NCBI RefSeq assembly: GCF_047675955.1
Contig: NW_027327442.1
Coordinates: 186,001 to 250,000 of the forward strand
Length of the DNA: 64,000 bases
Direction: 5' to 3'
Origin: Chlorocebus sabaeus
Lineage: Eukaryota > Chordata > Mammalia > Primates > Cercopithecidae
The notes under the pieces were generated by a model. The model saw nothing but the letters and a program-made list of their open reading frames with translations. It ran no database searches and had not been told where the DNA came from. Positions 12,559-24,950 of the stretch are shown here, piece after piece. The position numbers and the translations under genes are program-made. The stretch's first letter is position 1. Each line of letters begins with the position of its first letter.

Positions 12559-13489
12559 GCAGTTTCTCATAAATCTTCTTTCCAGTTTTGAACGGAAGAT
12601 ATTTCCTTTTTCACCATAGCCCTCTATGGGCTTCTAATTATCCCTTTGCCAATTCCACAAGAACAGCCTTAGTGAAAGACTTCTTGAAGGGAAAGATGTA
12701 ACTCTGTGAGATGAATTAACAGAACACAGAGCAGTTTCTCAGAAAGCTTCTTTAAAGTTTTAAACGGAAGATATTTCCTTTTTCACCATACCCCTCTATT
12801 TGCTTCCACATATCCCTTTGCCAATTCCACAAGAACAGCCTTAGCGAAAGGCTTCTTGTAGGGAAAGATGTAACTCTGTGAGATGAATTAACAGAACACA
12901 GAGCAGTTTCTCAGAAAGCTTCTTTCCAGTTTTGAACGGAAGATATTTCGTTTTTCACCATAGCCCTCTATGGGCTTCCACATATCCCTTTGCCAATTCC
13001 ACAAGAACAGCCTTAGCGAAAGGCTTCTTGAAGGGAAAGATGTAACTCAGTGAGATGAATTAACAGAACACAGATCAGTTTCTCAGAAAACTTCTTCCCA
13101 GTTTTGAACGGAATATATTTCCTTTTTCACCATAGCCCTCTATGGGCTTCCACATATCCCTTTACCAATTCCACAAGAACAGCCTTAACGAAAGGCTTCT
13201 TGAAGGGAAAGATGTAACTCTGTGAGGTCAATTAACAGAACACAGAGCAGTTTCTCAGAAAGCTTCTTTCCAGTTTTGAACGGAAGATACTTCGTTTTTC
13301 ACCATAGCCCTCTAAGGGCTTCGAAATATCCCTTTGCCAATTCCACAAGAACAGCCTTAGCGAAAGGCTTCTTGATGGGAAAGATGTAACCCTGTGACAT
13401 GAATTTACAGAACACAGAGCAGTTTCTCAGAAAGCTTCTTTCCAGTTTTGAATGGAAGATATTTCCTTTTTCACCGTAGCCGTCTATGG
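10567..13489. repeat. 9-monomer unit followed by an 8-monomer deleted copy
   Basis: The 1,547-bp interval 10,567-12,114 is repeated at once as 12,114-13,489, which is one monomer shorter. Shared order: TTCACAG, GAAAATATT with GCGAACGG, CATAAATC, TTTAAAG with TTTTAAACGG, TTCGTTTTTC, CAGATCAG, CTTCCCAG, GGTCAATT, A cassette. In the second copy the CAGATCAG and CTTCCCAG monomers are fused into one unit near 13,072-13,100 (CAGATCAGTTTC then AAAACTTCTTCCCAG). Confidence 0.78.
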
Positions 13490-14094
13490 GCTTTAAATAT
13501 CACTTTGCCAATTTCACAAGAACAGCCTTAGCGAAAGGCTTTTGAACCTAAAGATGTAATTCTGTGAGGTGAATTAACAGAACACAGAGCAGTTTCTCAG
13601 AAAGCTTCTTCACAGTTTTGAACGGAAGATACTTCCTTTTTCACCATAGCCCTCTATGGGCTTCCAAATATCCCTTTGCCAATTCCACAAGAACAGCCTT
13701 AGCGAAAGACTTCTTGAAGGGAAAGATGTAACTCTGTGAGATGAATTAACAGAACACATTGCAGTTTCTCAGAAAGCTTCTTTGCCGTTTTGAACGGAAG
13801 ATATTTCCTTTTTCACCATAGCCCTCTATGGGCTTCCAAATATCACTTTGCCAATTCCACAAGAACAGCCTTAGCGAAAGGCTTCTTGAAGGGAAAGATG
13901 TAACTCTGTGAGATGAATTAACAGAACACAGAGCAGTTTCTCAGAAAGCTTCTTTGCAGTTTTGAACGGAAGATATTTCCTTTTTCACCTTAGCCCTCTA
14001 TGGGCTTCCAAATATCCCTTTGCCATTTCCTCAAGAACAGCCTTAGCGAAAGGCTTCTTGAAGGGAAAGATGTAACTCTGTGAGGTGAATTAAC
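12559..14094. repeat. Spacer of about 9 monomers between the two 24-monomer blocks
   Basis: 1,536 bp of satellite separating the paired blocks, including the A cassette at 13,489, whose monomer has a further 2-bp loss (GGCTTTTGAACC near 13,536). The left part continues the 9-monomer tandem. The right part carries the CACATTGCAG/TTTGCCG monomer near 13,757 and a CACCTTAG monomer with CATTTCC. Confidence 0.65.
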
Positions 14095-17000
14095 AGAACA
14101 CAGAGCTGTTTCTCAGAAAGCTTCTTTCCAGTTTTGAATGGAAGATATTTCCTTTTTCACCATTGCCCTCTATGGGCTTCCAAATATCACTTTGCCAAAT
14201 TCACAAGAACAGCCTTAGCGAAAGGCTTCTTGAAGGGAAAGATGTAACTCTGTGAGATGAATTTACAGAACACAGAGCAGTTTCTCAGAAAGCTTCTTTC
14301 CACTTTTGAACGGAAGATATTTCCTTTTTCACGAGAGCACTCTATGGGCTTCCACATATCCCTTTACCAATTCCATAAGAACAGCCTTAGCGAAAGGCTT
14401 CTTGAAGGGAAAGATGTAACTCTGTGAGGTGAATTAACAGAACACAGAGCAGTTTCTCAGAAAGCTTCTTTCCAGTTTTGAACCGAAGATAATTCCTTTT
14501 TCACCATAGCCCTCTATGGGCTTCCAAATATCCCTTTGCCAATTCCACAAGAACAGCCTTAGCGAAAGGCTTCTTGAAGGGAAAGATGTAACTCTGTGAG
14601 ATGAATTAACAGAACACAGAGCAGTTTCTCAGAAAGTTTCCTTCCAGTTTTGAACGGAAGTTATTTCCTTTTTCACCATAGCCCTCTATGGCCTTCCAAA
14701 TATCCCTTTGCCAATTCCACAAGAACAGACTTCGCGGAAGGCTTCTTGAAGGGAATGATGTAACTCTGTGAGATGAATTAACAGAACACAGAGCAGTTTC
14801 TCAGAAAGCTTCTTTCCAGTTTTGAACCGAAGATATTTCCTTTTTCACCATAGCCCTCTATGGGCTTCCGCATATCCCTTTACCAATTCCACAAGAACAG
14901 CCTTAACGAAAGGCTTCTTGAAGGGAAAGATGTAACTCCGTGAGGTCAATTAACAGAACATGCAGCAGTTTCTCAGAAAGCTTCTTTCCAGTTTTGAACG
15001 GAAGATACTTCCTTTTTCACCATAGCCCTCTAAGGGCTTCCAAATATCCCTTTGCCAATTCCAAAAGAACAGCCTTAGCGAAAGGCTTCTTGAAGGGAAA
15101 GATGTAACCCTGTGACATGAATTTACAGAACACAGAGCAGTTTCTCAGAAAGCTTCTTTCCAGTTTTGAATGGAAGATATTTCCTTTTTCACCGTAGCTG
15201 TCTATGGGCTTTAAATATCACTTTGCCAATTTCACAAGAACAGCCTTAGCGAAAGGCTTCTTGAACCTAAAGATGTAATTCTGTGAGGTGAATTAACAGA
15301 ACACAGAGCAGTTTCTCAGAAAGCTTCTTCACAGTTTTGAACGGAAGATACTTCCTTTTTCACCATAGCCCTCTATGGGCTTCCAAATATCCCTTTGCCA
15401 ATTCCACAAGAACAGCCTTAGCGAAAGACTTCTTGAAGCGAAAGATGTAACTCTGTGAGATGAATTAACAGAACACAGAGCAGTTTCTCAGAAAGCTTCT
15501 TTCCAGTTTTGAACGGAAGTTATTTCCTTTTTCACCATAGCCCTCTATGGGCTTCCAAATATCCCTTTGCCAATTTCACAAGAACAGCCTTAGCGAAAGG
15601 TTTCTTGAAGGGAAAGATGTAACTCAGTGAGATGAATTAACAGAACACAGATCAGTTTCTCAGAAAGCTTCTTTCCAGTTTTGAACGGAAGATATTTCCT
15701 TTTTCACCATAGCCCTCTATGGGCTTCCAAATATACCTTTGCCAATTCCACAAGAACAGCCTTCGCGGAAGGCTTCTTGAAGGGAAAGATGTAACTCTGT
15801 GAGATGAATTAACAGAACACAGAGCAGTTTCTCAGAAAGCTTCTACCCAGTTTTGAACGAAAGATATTTCCTTTTTCACCATAGCCCTCTATGGGCTTCC
15901 ACATATCCCTTTACCAATTCCACAAGAACAGCCTTAACGAAAGGCTTCTTGAAGGGAAAGATGTTACTCTGTGAGGTCAATTAACAGAACACGGAGCAGT
16001 TTCTCAGAAAGCTTCTTTCCAGTTTTGAACGGAAGATACTTACTTTTTCACCATAGCCCTCTAAGGGCTTCCAAATATCCCTTTGCCAATTCCACAAGAA
16101 CAGCCTTAGAGAAAGGCTTCTTGAAGGGAAAGATGTAACCCTGTGACATGAATTTACAGAACACAGAGCAGTTTCTCAGAAAGCTTCTTTCCAGTTTTGA
16201 ACGGAAGATATTTCCATTTTCACCGTAGCTGTCTATGGGCTTTAAATATCACTTTGCCAATTTCACAAGAACAGCCTTAGCGAAAGGCTTCTTGAACCTA
16301 AAGATGTAATTCTGTGAGGTGAATTAACAGAACACAGAGCAGTTTCTCAGAAAGCTTCTTCACAGTTTTGAACGGAAGATACATCCTTTTTCACCATAGC
16401 CCTCTATGGGCTTCCAAATATCCCTTTGCCAATTCCACAAGAACAGCCTTAGCGAAAGACTTCTTGAAGCGAAAGATGTAACTCTGTGAGATGAATTAAC
16501 AGAACACAGAGCAGTTTCTCAGAAAGCTTCTTTGCAGTTTTGAACGGAAAATATTTCCTTTTTCACCATAGCCCTGTTTGGGGTTCCAAATATCACTTTG
16601 CCAATTCCACAAGAACAGCCTTAGCGAACGGCTTCCTGAAGGGAAAGATGTAACTCTGCGAGATTAATTAACAGAACACAGAGTAGTTTCTCATAAATCT
16701 TCTTTCCAGTTTTGAATGGAAGATATTTCCTTTTTCACCATAGCCCTCTATGGGCTTCTAATTAGCCCTTTGCCAATTCCACAAGAACAGCCTTAGTGAA
16801 AGACTTCTTGAAGGGAAAGATGTAACTCTGTGAGATGAATTAACAGAACACAGAGCAGTTTCTCAGAAAGCTTCTTTAAAGTTTTAAACGGAAGATATTT
16901 CCTTTTTCACCATACCCCTCTATGGGCTTCCACATATCCCTTTGCCAATTCCACAAGAACAGCCTTAGCGAACGGCTTCTTGTAGGGAAAGATGTAACTC

Positions 17001-18229
17001 TGTGAGATGAATTAACAGAACACAGAGCAGTTTCTCAGAAAGCTTCTTTCCAGTTTTGAACGGAAGATATTTCGTTTTTCACCATAGCCCTCTATGGGCT
17101 TCCACATATCCCTTTGCCAATTCCACAAGAACAGCCTTAGCGAAAGGTTTCTTGAAGGGAAAGATGTAACTCAGTGAGATGAATTAACAGAACACAGATC
17201 AGTTTCTCAGAAAGCTTCTTTCCAGTTTTGAACGGAAGATATTTCCTTTTTCACCATAGCCCTCTATGGGCTTCCAAATATCCCTTTGCCAATTCCACAA
17301 GAACAGGCTTCGCGGAAGGCTTCTTGAAGGGAAAGATGTAACTCTGTGAGATGAATTAACAGAACACAGAGCAGTTTCTCAGAAAGCTTCTTCCCAGTTT
17401 TGAACGGAAGATATTTCCTTTTTCACCATAGCCCTCTATGGGCTTCCACATATCCCTTTACCAATTCCACAAGAACAGCCTTAACGAAAGGCTTCTTGAA
17501 GGGAAAGATGTAACTCTGTGAGGTCAATTAACAGAACACGGAGCAGTTTCTCAGAAAGCTTCTTTCCAGTTTTGAACCAAAGATACTTCCTTTTTCACCA
17601 TAGCCCTCTAAGGGCTTCCAAATATCCCTTTGCCAATTCCACAAGAACAGCCTTAGCGAAAGGCTTCTTGAAGGGAAAGATGTAACCCTGTGACATGAAT
17701 TTACAGAACACAGAGCAGTTTCTCAGAAAGCTTCTTTCCAGTTTTGAATGGAAGATATTTCCTTTTTCACCGTAGCTGTCTATGGGCTTTAAATATCACT
17801 TTGCCAATTTCACAAGAACAGCCTTAGCGAAAGGCTTCTTGAACCTAAAGATGTAATTCTGTGAGGTGAATTAACAGAACACAGAGCAGTTTCTCAGAAA
17901 GCTTCTTCACAGTTTTGAACGGAAGATACTTCCTTTTTCACCATAGCCCTCTATGGGCTTCCAAATATCCCTTTGCCAATTCCACAAGAACAGCCTTAGC
18001 GAAAGACTTCTTGAAGCGAAAGATGTAACTCTGTGAGATGAATTAACAGAACACAGAGCAGTTTCTCAGAAAGATTCTTTGCAGTTTTGAACGGAAAATA
18101 TTTCCTTTTTCACCATAGCCCTGTATGGGCTTCCAAATATCACTTTGCCAATTCCACAAGAACAGCCTTAGCGAACGGCTTCCTGAAGGGAAAGATGTAA
18201 CTCTGCGAGATTAATTAACAGAACACAGA
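14095..18229. repeat. 24-monomer block, right copy of a recent duplication
   Basis: Partner of 8,424-12,558. Private changes seen here are CTTCTACCCAG near 15,842, ACGGAGCAG near 15,990, TTCCATTTTCACCG near 16,212, GAGTAGTTT near 16,681, GAATGG for GAACGG near 16,713 (a CpG transition), GAACCAAAG near 17,575, and CTTAGCG where the left copy has CTTCGCG (9,918). At its right edge the next base differs, and the array passes straight into a segment resembling 2.58-3.02 kb. Confidence 0.85.
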
Positions 18230-18660
18230 TCAGTTTCTCAGAAAGCTTCTTTCCAGTTTTGAACGGAAGATATTTCCTTTTTCATCATAGCCCTCTATGG
18301 GCTTCCAAATATCCCTTTGCCAATTCCACAAGAACCGCCTTCGCGGAAGGCTTCTTGAAGGGAAAGATGTAACTCTGTGAGATGAATTAACAGAACACAG
18401 AGCAGTTTCTCAGAAAGTTTCTTCCCAGTTTTGAACGGAAGATATATCCTTTTTCACCATAGCCCTCTATGGGCTTCCACATATCCCTTTACCAATTCCA
18501 CAAGAACAGCCTTAACGAAAGGCTTCTTGAAGGGAAAGATGTAACTCTGTGAGGTCAATTAACAGAACACGGAGCAGTTTCTCAGAAAGCTTCTTTCCAG
18601 TTTTGAACGGAAGATACTTCCTTTTTCAACATAGCCCTCTAAGCGCTTCCAAATATCCCT
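18230..18660. repeat. Short bridge resembling 2.58-3.02 kb
   Basis: The CTTCGCGG monomer, the GTTTCTTCCCAG monomer with GATATATCC, and the AAGCGCTTCC monomer (18,651) match 2,579-3,009 at an offset of about 15,651. The same trio recurs at 20,060-20,370. At about 18,660-18,690 the order jumps to the CTTCATGAAG monomer that otherwise follows the region near 600. The bridge therefore has a different source from both neighbours. Confidence 0.68.
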
Positions 18661-18679
18661 TTGCCAATTACACAAGAAG

Positions 18680-21600
18680 AGCCTTAGCGAAAGGCTTCAT
18701 GAAGGGAAAGATGTAACTCTGTGAGGTGAATTAACAGAACACAGAGCAGTTTCTCAGAAAGCTTCTTTGCAGTTTTGAACGGAAGATATTTACTTTTTCA
18801 CCATAGCCCTCTATGTTCTTCCAAATATCACTTTGCCAATTCCACAAGAACAGCCTTAGTGAAAGGCTTCTTGAAGGGAAAGATGTAACTCTGTGAGATG
18901 AATTAATAGAACACAGAGCTGTTTCTCAGAAAGCTTCTTCCCAGTTTTGAATGGAAGATATTTCCTTTTTCACCATTGCCCTCTATGGGCTTCCACATAT
19001 CCCTTTACCAATTCCATAAGAACAGCCTTAGCGAAAGGCTTCTTGAAGGGAAAGATGTAACTCTGTGAGGTGAATTAACAGAACACAGAGCAGTTTCTCA
19101 GAAAGCTTCTTTCCAGTTTTGAACCGAAGATAATTCCTTTTTCACCATAGACCTCTATGGGCTTCCAAATATCCCTTTGCCAATTCCACAAGAACAGTCT
19201 TAGCGAAAGGCTTCTTCAAGGGAAAGATGTAACTCTGTGAAATGAATTAACAGAACACAGAGCAGTTTCTCAGAAAGCTTCTTTCCAGTTTTGAACGGAA
19301 GTTATTTCCTTTTTCACCATAGCCCTCTATGGGCTTCCAAATATCCCTTTGCCAATTCCACAAGAACAGCCTTCGCGGAAGGCTTCTTGAAGGGAAAGAT
19401 GTAACTCTGTGAGATGAATTAACAGAACACAGAGCAGTTTCTCAGAAAGCTTCTTCCCAGTTTTGAAGGGAAGATATTTCCTTTTTCACCATAGCCCTCT
19501 ATGGGCTTCCACATATCCCTTTACCAATTCCACAAGAACAGCCTTAACGAAAGGCTTCTTGAAGGGAAAGATGTAACTCTGTGAGGTCAATTAACAGAAC
19601 ACGGAGCAGTTTCTCAGAAAGCTTCTTTCCAGTTTTGAACGGAAGATACTTCCTTTTTCACCATAGCCCTCTATGGGCTTCCAAATATCCCTTTGCCAAT
19701 TCCACAAGAACAGCCTTAGCGAAAGATTTCTTGAAGGGAAAGATGTAACTCTGTGAGATGAATTAACAGAACACAGAGCAGTTTCTCAGAAAGCTTCTTT
19801 CCAGTTTTGACCGTAAGTTATTTCCTTTTTCAAAAATAGCCCTCTATGGGCTTCCAAATATCCCTTTGCCAATTTCACAAGAACACCCTTAGCGAAAGGT
19901 TTCTTGAAGGGAAAGATGTAACTCAGTGAGATGAATTAACAGAACACAGATCAGTTTCTCAGAAAGCTTCTTTCCAGTTTTGAACGGAAGATATTTCCTT
20001 TTTCACCATAGCCCTCTATGGGCTTCCAAATATCCCTTTGCCAATTCCACAAGAACAGCCTTCGCGGAAGGCTTCTTGAAGGGAAAGATGTAACTCTGTG
20101 AGATGAATTAACAGAACACAGAGCAGTTTCTCAGAAAGTTTCTTCCCAGTTTTGAACGGAAGATATATCCTTTTTCACCATAGCCCTCTATGGGCTTCCA
20201 CATATCCCTTTACCAATTCCACAAGAACAGCCTTAACGAAAGGCTTCTTGAAGGGAAAGATGTAACTCTGTGAGGTCAATTAACAGAACACGGAGCAGTT
20301 TCTCAGAAAGCTTCTTTCCAGTTTTGAACGGAAGATACTTCCTTTTTCACCATAGCCCTCTAAGCGCTTCCAAATATCCCTTTGCCAATTCCACAAGAAC
20401 AGCCTTAGCGAAAGGCTTCTTGAAGGGAAAGATGTACCCTGTGACATGAATTTACAGAACACAGAGCAGTTTCTCAGAAAGCTTCTTTCCAGTTTTGAAT
20501 GGAAGATATTTCCTTTTTCACCGTAGCTGTCTATGGGCTTTAAATATCACTTTGCCAATTTCACAAGAACCGCCTTAGCGAAAGGCTTCTTGAACCTAAA
20601 GATGTAATTCTGTGAGGTGAATTAACAGAACACAGAGCAGATTCTCAGAAAGCTTCTTCACAGTTTTGAATGGAAGATACTTCCTTTTTCACCATAGCCC
20701 TCTATGGGCTTCCAAATATCCCTTTGCCAATTCCACAAGAACAGCCTTAGCGAAAGACTTCTTGAAGCGAAAGATGTAAGTCTGTGAGATGAATTAACAG
20801 AACACAGAGCAGTTTCTCAGAAAGCTTCTTTGCAGTTTTGAACGGAAAATATTTCCTTTTTCACCATAGCCCTGTATGGGCTTCCAAATATCACTTTGCC
20901 AATTCCACAAGAACAGCCTTAGCGAACGGCTTCCTGAAGGGAAAGATGTAACTCTGCGAGATTAATTAACAGAACACAGAGCAGTTTCTCATAAATCTTC
21001 TTTCCAGTTTTGAACGGAAGATATTTCCTTTTTCACCATAGCCATCTATGGGCTTCTAATTATCACTTTGCCAATTCCACAAGAACAGCCTTAGCGAAAT
21101 TCTTCTTGAAGGGAAAGATGTAACGCTGTGAGATGAATTAACAGAACACAGAGCAGTTTCTCAGAAAGCTTCTTTAAAGTTTTGAACGGATGATATTTCC
21201 TTTTTCACCATACCCCTCTATGGGCTTCCACATATCCCTTTGCCAATTCCACAAGAACAGCCTTAGCGAAAGGCTTCTTGAAGGGCAGGATGTAACTCTG
21301 TGAGATGAATTAACAGAACACAGAGCAGTTTCTCAGAAAGCTTCTTTCCAGTTTTGAACGGAAGATATTTCCTTTTTCAACATAGCCCTCTATGGGCTTC
21401 CACATATCCCTTTGCCAATTCCACAAGAACAGCCTTAGCGAAAGGCTTCTTGAAGGGAAAGATGTAACTCTGTGAGATGAATTAACAGAACACAGAGCAG
21501 TTTCTCAGAAAGCTTCTTTGCAGTTTTGAACGGAAGATATTTCCTTTTTCACCATAGCCCTCTATGGGCTTACAAATATCACTTTGCCAATTCCACAAGA

Positions 21601-24600
21601 ACAGCTTTAGCGAAAGGCTTCTTGAAGGGAAAGATGTAACTCAGTGAGATGAATTAACAGAACACAGATCAGTTTCTCAGAAAGCTTCTTTCTAGTTTTG
21701 AACGGAAGATATTTCCTTTTGCACCATAGCCCTCTATGGGCTTCCAAATATCCCTTTGCCAATTCCACAAGAACAGCCTTCGCGGAAGGCTTCTTGAAGG
21801 GAAAGATGTAACTCTGTGAGATGAATTAAAAGAACACAGAGCAGTTTCTCAGAAAGCTTCTTCCCAGTTTTGAACGGAATATATTTCCTTTTTCACCATA
21901 GCATTCTATGGGCTTCCACATATCCCTTTACCAATTCCACAAGAACAGCCTTAACGAAAGGCTTCTTGAAGGGAAAGATGTAACTCTGTGAGGTCAATTA
22001 ACAGAACACAGAGCAGTTTCTCAGAAAGCTTCTTTCCAGTTTTGAATGGAAGATACTTCCTTTTTTACCATAGCCCTCTAAGGGCTTCCAAATATCCCTT
22101 TGCCAATTCCACAAGAACAGCCTTAGCGAAAGGCTTCTTGATGGGAAAGATGTAACCCTGTGACATGAATTTACAGAACACAGAGCAGTTTCTCAGAAAG
22201 CTTCTTTCCAGTTTTGAATGGAAGTTATTTCCTTTTTCACCGTAGCCGTCTATGGGCTTTAAATATCACTTTGCCAATTTCACAAGAACAGCCTTAGCGA
22301 AAGGCTTCTTGAACCTAAAGATGTAATTCTGTGAGGTGAATTAACAGAACACAGAGCAGTTTCTCAGAAAGCTTCTTCACAGTTTTGAACGGAAGATACT
22401 TCCTTTTTCACCATAGCCCTCTATGGGCTTCCAAATATCCCTTTGCCAATTCCACAAGAACAGCCTTAGCGAAAGACTTCTTGAAGGGAAAGATGTAACT
22501 CTGTGAGATGAATTAACAGAACACATTGCAGTTTCTCAGAAAGCTTCTTTGCCGTTTTGAACGGAAGATATTTCCTTTTTCACCATAGCCCTCTATGGGC
22601 TTCCAAATATCACTTTGCCAATTCCACAAGAACAGCTTTAGCGAAAGGCTTCTTGAAGGGAATGATGTAACTCAGTGAGATGAATTAACAGAACACAGAT
22701 CAGTTTCTCAGAAAGCTTCTTTCCAGTTTTGAACGGAAGATATTTCCTTTTTCACCATAGCCCTCTATGGGCTTCCAAATATCCCTTTGCCAATTCCACA
22801 AGAACAGCCTTCGCGGAAGGCTTCTTGAAGGGAAAGATGTAACTCTGTGAGATGAATTAAGAGAACACAGAGCAGTTTCTCAGAAAGCTTCTTCCCAGTT
22901 TTGAACGGAATATATTTCCTTTTTCACCATAGCCCTCTATGGGCTTCCACATATCCCTTTACCAATTCCACAAGAACAGCCTTAACGAAAGGCTTCTTGA
23001 AGGGAAAGATGTAACTCTGTGAGGTCAATTAACAGAACACAGAGCAGTCTCTCAGTAAGCTTCTTTCCAGTTTTGAATGGAAGATACTTCCTTTTTCACC
23101 ATAGCCCTCTAAGGGCTTCCAAATATCCCTTTGCCAATTCCACATGAACAGCCTTAGCGAAAGGCTTCTTGATGGGAAAGATGTAACCCTGTGACATGAA
23201 TTTACAGAACACAGAGCAGTTTCTCAGAAAGCTTCTTTCCAGTTTTGAATGGAAGTTATTTCCTTTTTCACCGTAGCCGTCTATGGGCTTTAAATATCAC
23301 TTTGCCAATTTCACAAGAACAGCCTTAGCGAAAGGCTTCTTGAACCTAAAGATGTAATTCTGTGAGGTGAATTAACAGAACACAGAGCAGTTTCTCAGAA
23401 AGCTTCTTCACAGTTTTGAACGGAAGATACTTCCTTTTTCACCATAGCCCTCTATGGGGTTCCAAATATCCCTTTGCCAATTCCACAAGAACAGCCTTAG
23501 CGAAAGACTTCTTGAAGGGAAAGATGTAACTCTGTGAGATGAATTAACAGAACACATTGCAGTTTCTCAGAAAGCTTCTTTGCCGTTTTGAACGGAAGAT
23601 ATTTCCTTTTTCACCATAGCCCTCTATGGGCTTCCAAATATCACTTTGCCAATTCCACAAGAACAGCCTTAGCGAAAGGCTTCTTGAAGGGAAAGATGTA
23701 ACTCTGTGAGATGAATTAACAGAACACAGAGCAGTTTCTCAGAAAGCTTCTTTCCTGTTTTGAACGGAAGATATTTCCTTTTTCACCTTAGCCCTCTATG
23801 GGCTTCCAAATATCCCTTTGCCAATTCCTCAAGAACAGCCTTAGCGAAAGGCTTCTTGAAGGGAAAGATGTAACTCTGTGAGGTGAATTAACAGAACACA
23901 GAGCAGTTTCTCAGAAAGCTTCTTTCCAGTATTGAACGGAAGATATTTCCTTTTTCACCATAGCCCTGTATGGGCTTCCAAATATCGCTTTGCCAATTCC
24001 ACAAGAACAGCCTTAGCGAAAGGCTTCCTGAAGGGAAAGATGTAACTCTGCGAGATTAATTAACAGAACACAGAGCAGTTTCTCATAAATCTTCTTTCCA
24101 GTTTTGAACGGAAGTTATTTCCTTTTTCACCATAGACCTCTATGGGCTTCTAATTATCCCTTTGCCAATTCCACAAGAACAGCCTTAGCGAAAGACTTCT
24201 TGAAGGGAAAGATGTAACGCTGTGAGATGAATTAACAGAACACAGAGCAGTTTCTCAGAAAGCTTCTTTAAAGTTTTGAACGGATGATATTTCCTTTTTC
24301 ACCATACCCCTCTATGGGCTTCCACATATCCCTTTGCCAATTCCACAAGAACAGCCTTAGCGAAAGGCTTCTTGAAGGGAAAGATGTAACTCTGTGAGAT
24401 GAATTAACAGAACACAGAGCAGTTTCTCAGAAAGCTTCTTTCCAGTTTCGAACGGAAGATATTTCCTTTTTCACCATAGCCCTCTATGGGCTTCCACATA
24501 TCCCTTTGCCAATTCCACAAGAACAGCCTTAGCGAAAGGCTTCTTGAAGGGAAAGATGTAACTCTGTGAGATGAATTAACAGAACACAGAGCAGTTTCTC

Positions 24601-24950
24601 AGAAAGCTTCTTTGCAGTTTTGAACGGAAGATATTTCCTTTTTCACCATAGCCCTCTATGGGCTTCCAAATATCACTTTGCCAATTCCACAAGAACAGCT
24701 TTAGCGAAAGGCTTCTTGAAGGGAAAGATGAAACTCAGTGAGATGAATTAACAGAACACAGATCAGTTTCTCAGAAAGCTTCTTTCCAGTTTTGAACGGA
24801 AGATATTTCCTTTTTCACCATAGCCCTCTATGGGCTTCCAAATATCCCTTTGCCAATTCCACAAGAACAGCCTTCGCGGAAGGCTTCTTGAAGGGAAAGA
24901 TGTAACTCTGTGAGATGAATTAACAGAACACAGAGCAGTTTCTCAGAAAG
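18680..24950. repeat. Large block duplicated from 0.63-7.07 kb (right copy)
   Basis: The matches and stepwise offsets are given under the left copy. Relative to it this copy lacks one monomer at about 18,975 (a hybrid of the CATTGCC and CATAAGAAC monomers), lacks three near 19,640-19,720 and three near 21,115. It has six extra near 21,630-22,660, which include the A cassette at 22,255. All changes are whole monomers. It ends near 24,950, where a GAACCGAAGATAATTCC monomer with CCGTAGCCCCC replaces the CTTCCCAG monomer of the left copy. Confidence 0.77.

Noticed and set aside
13490..13560. Small length changes as transposon target sites
   Set aside because: They are losses of about 1-4 bp within monomers (for example GGCTTTTGAACC near 13,536), with no inserted sequence or target-site duplication.
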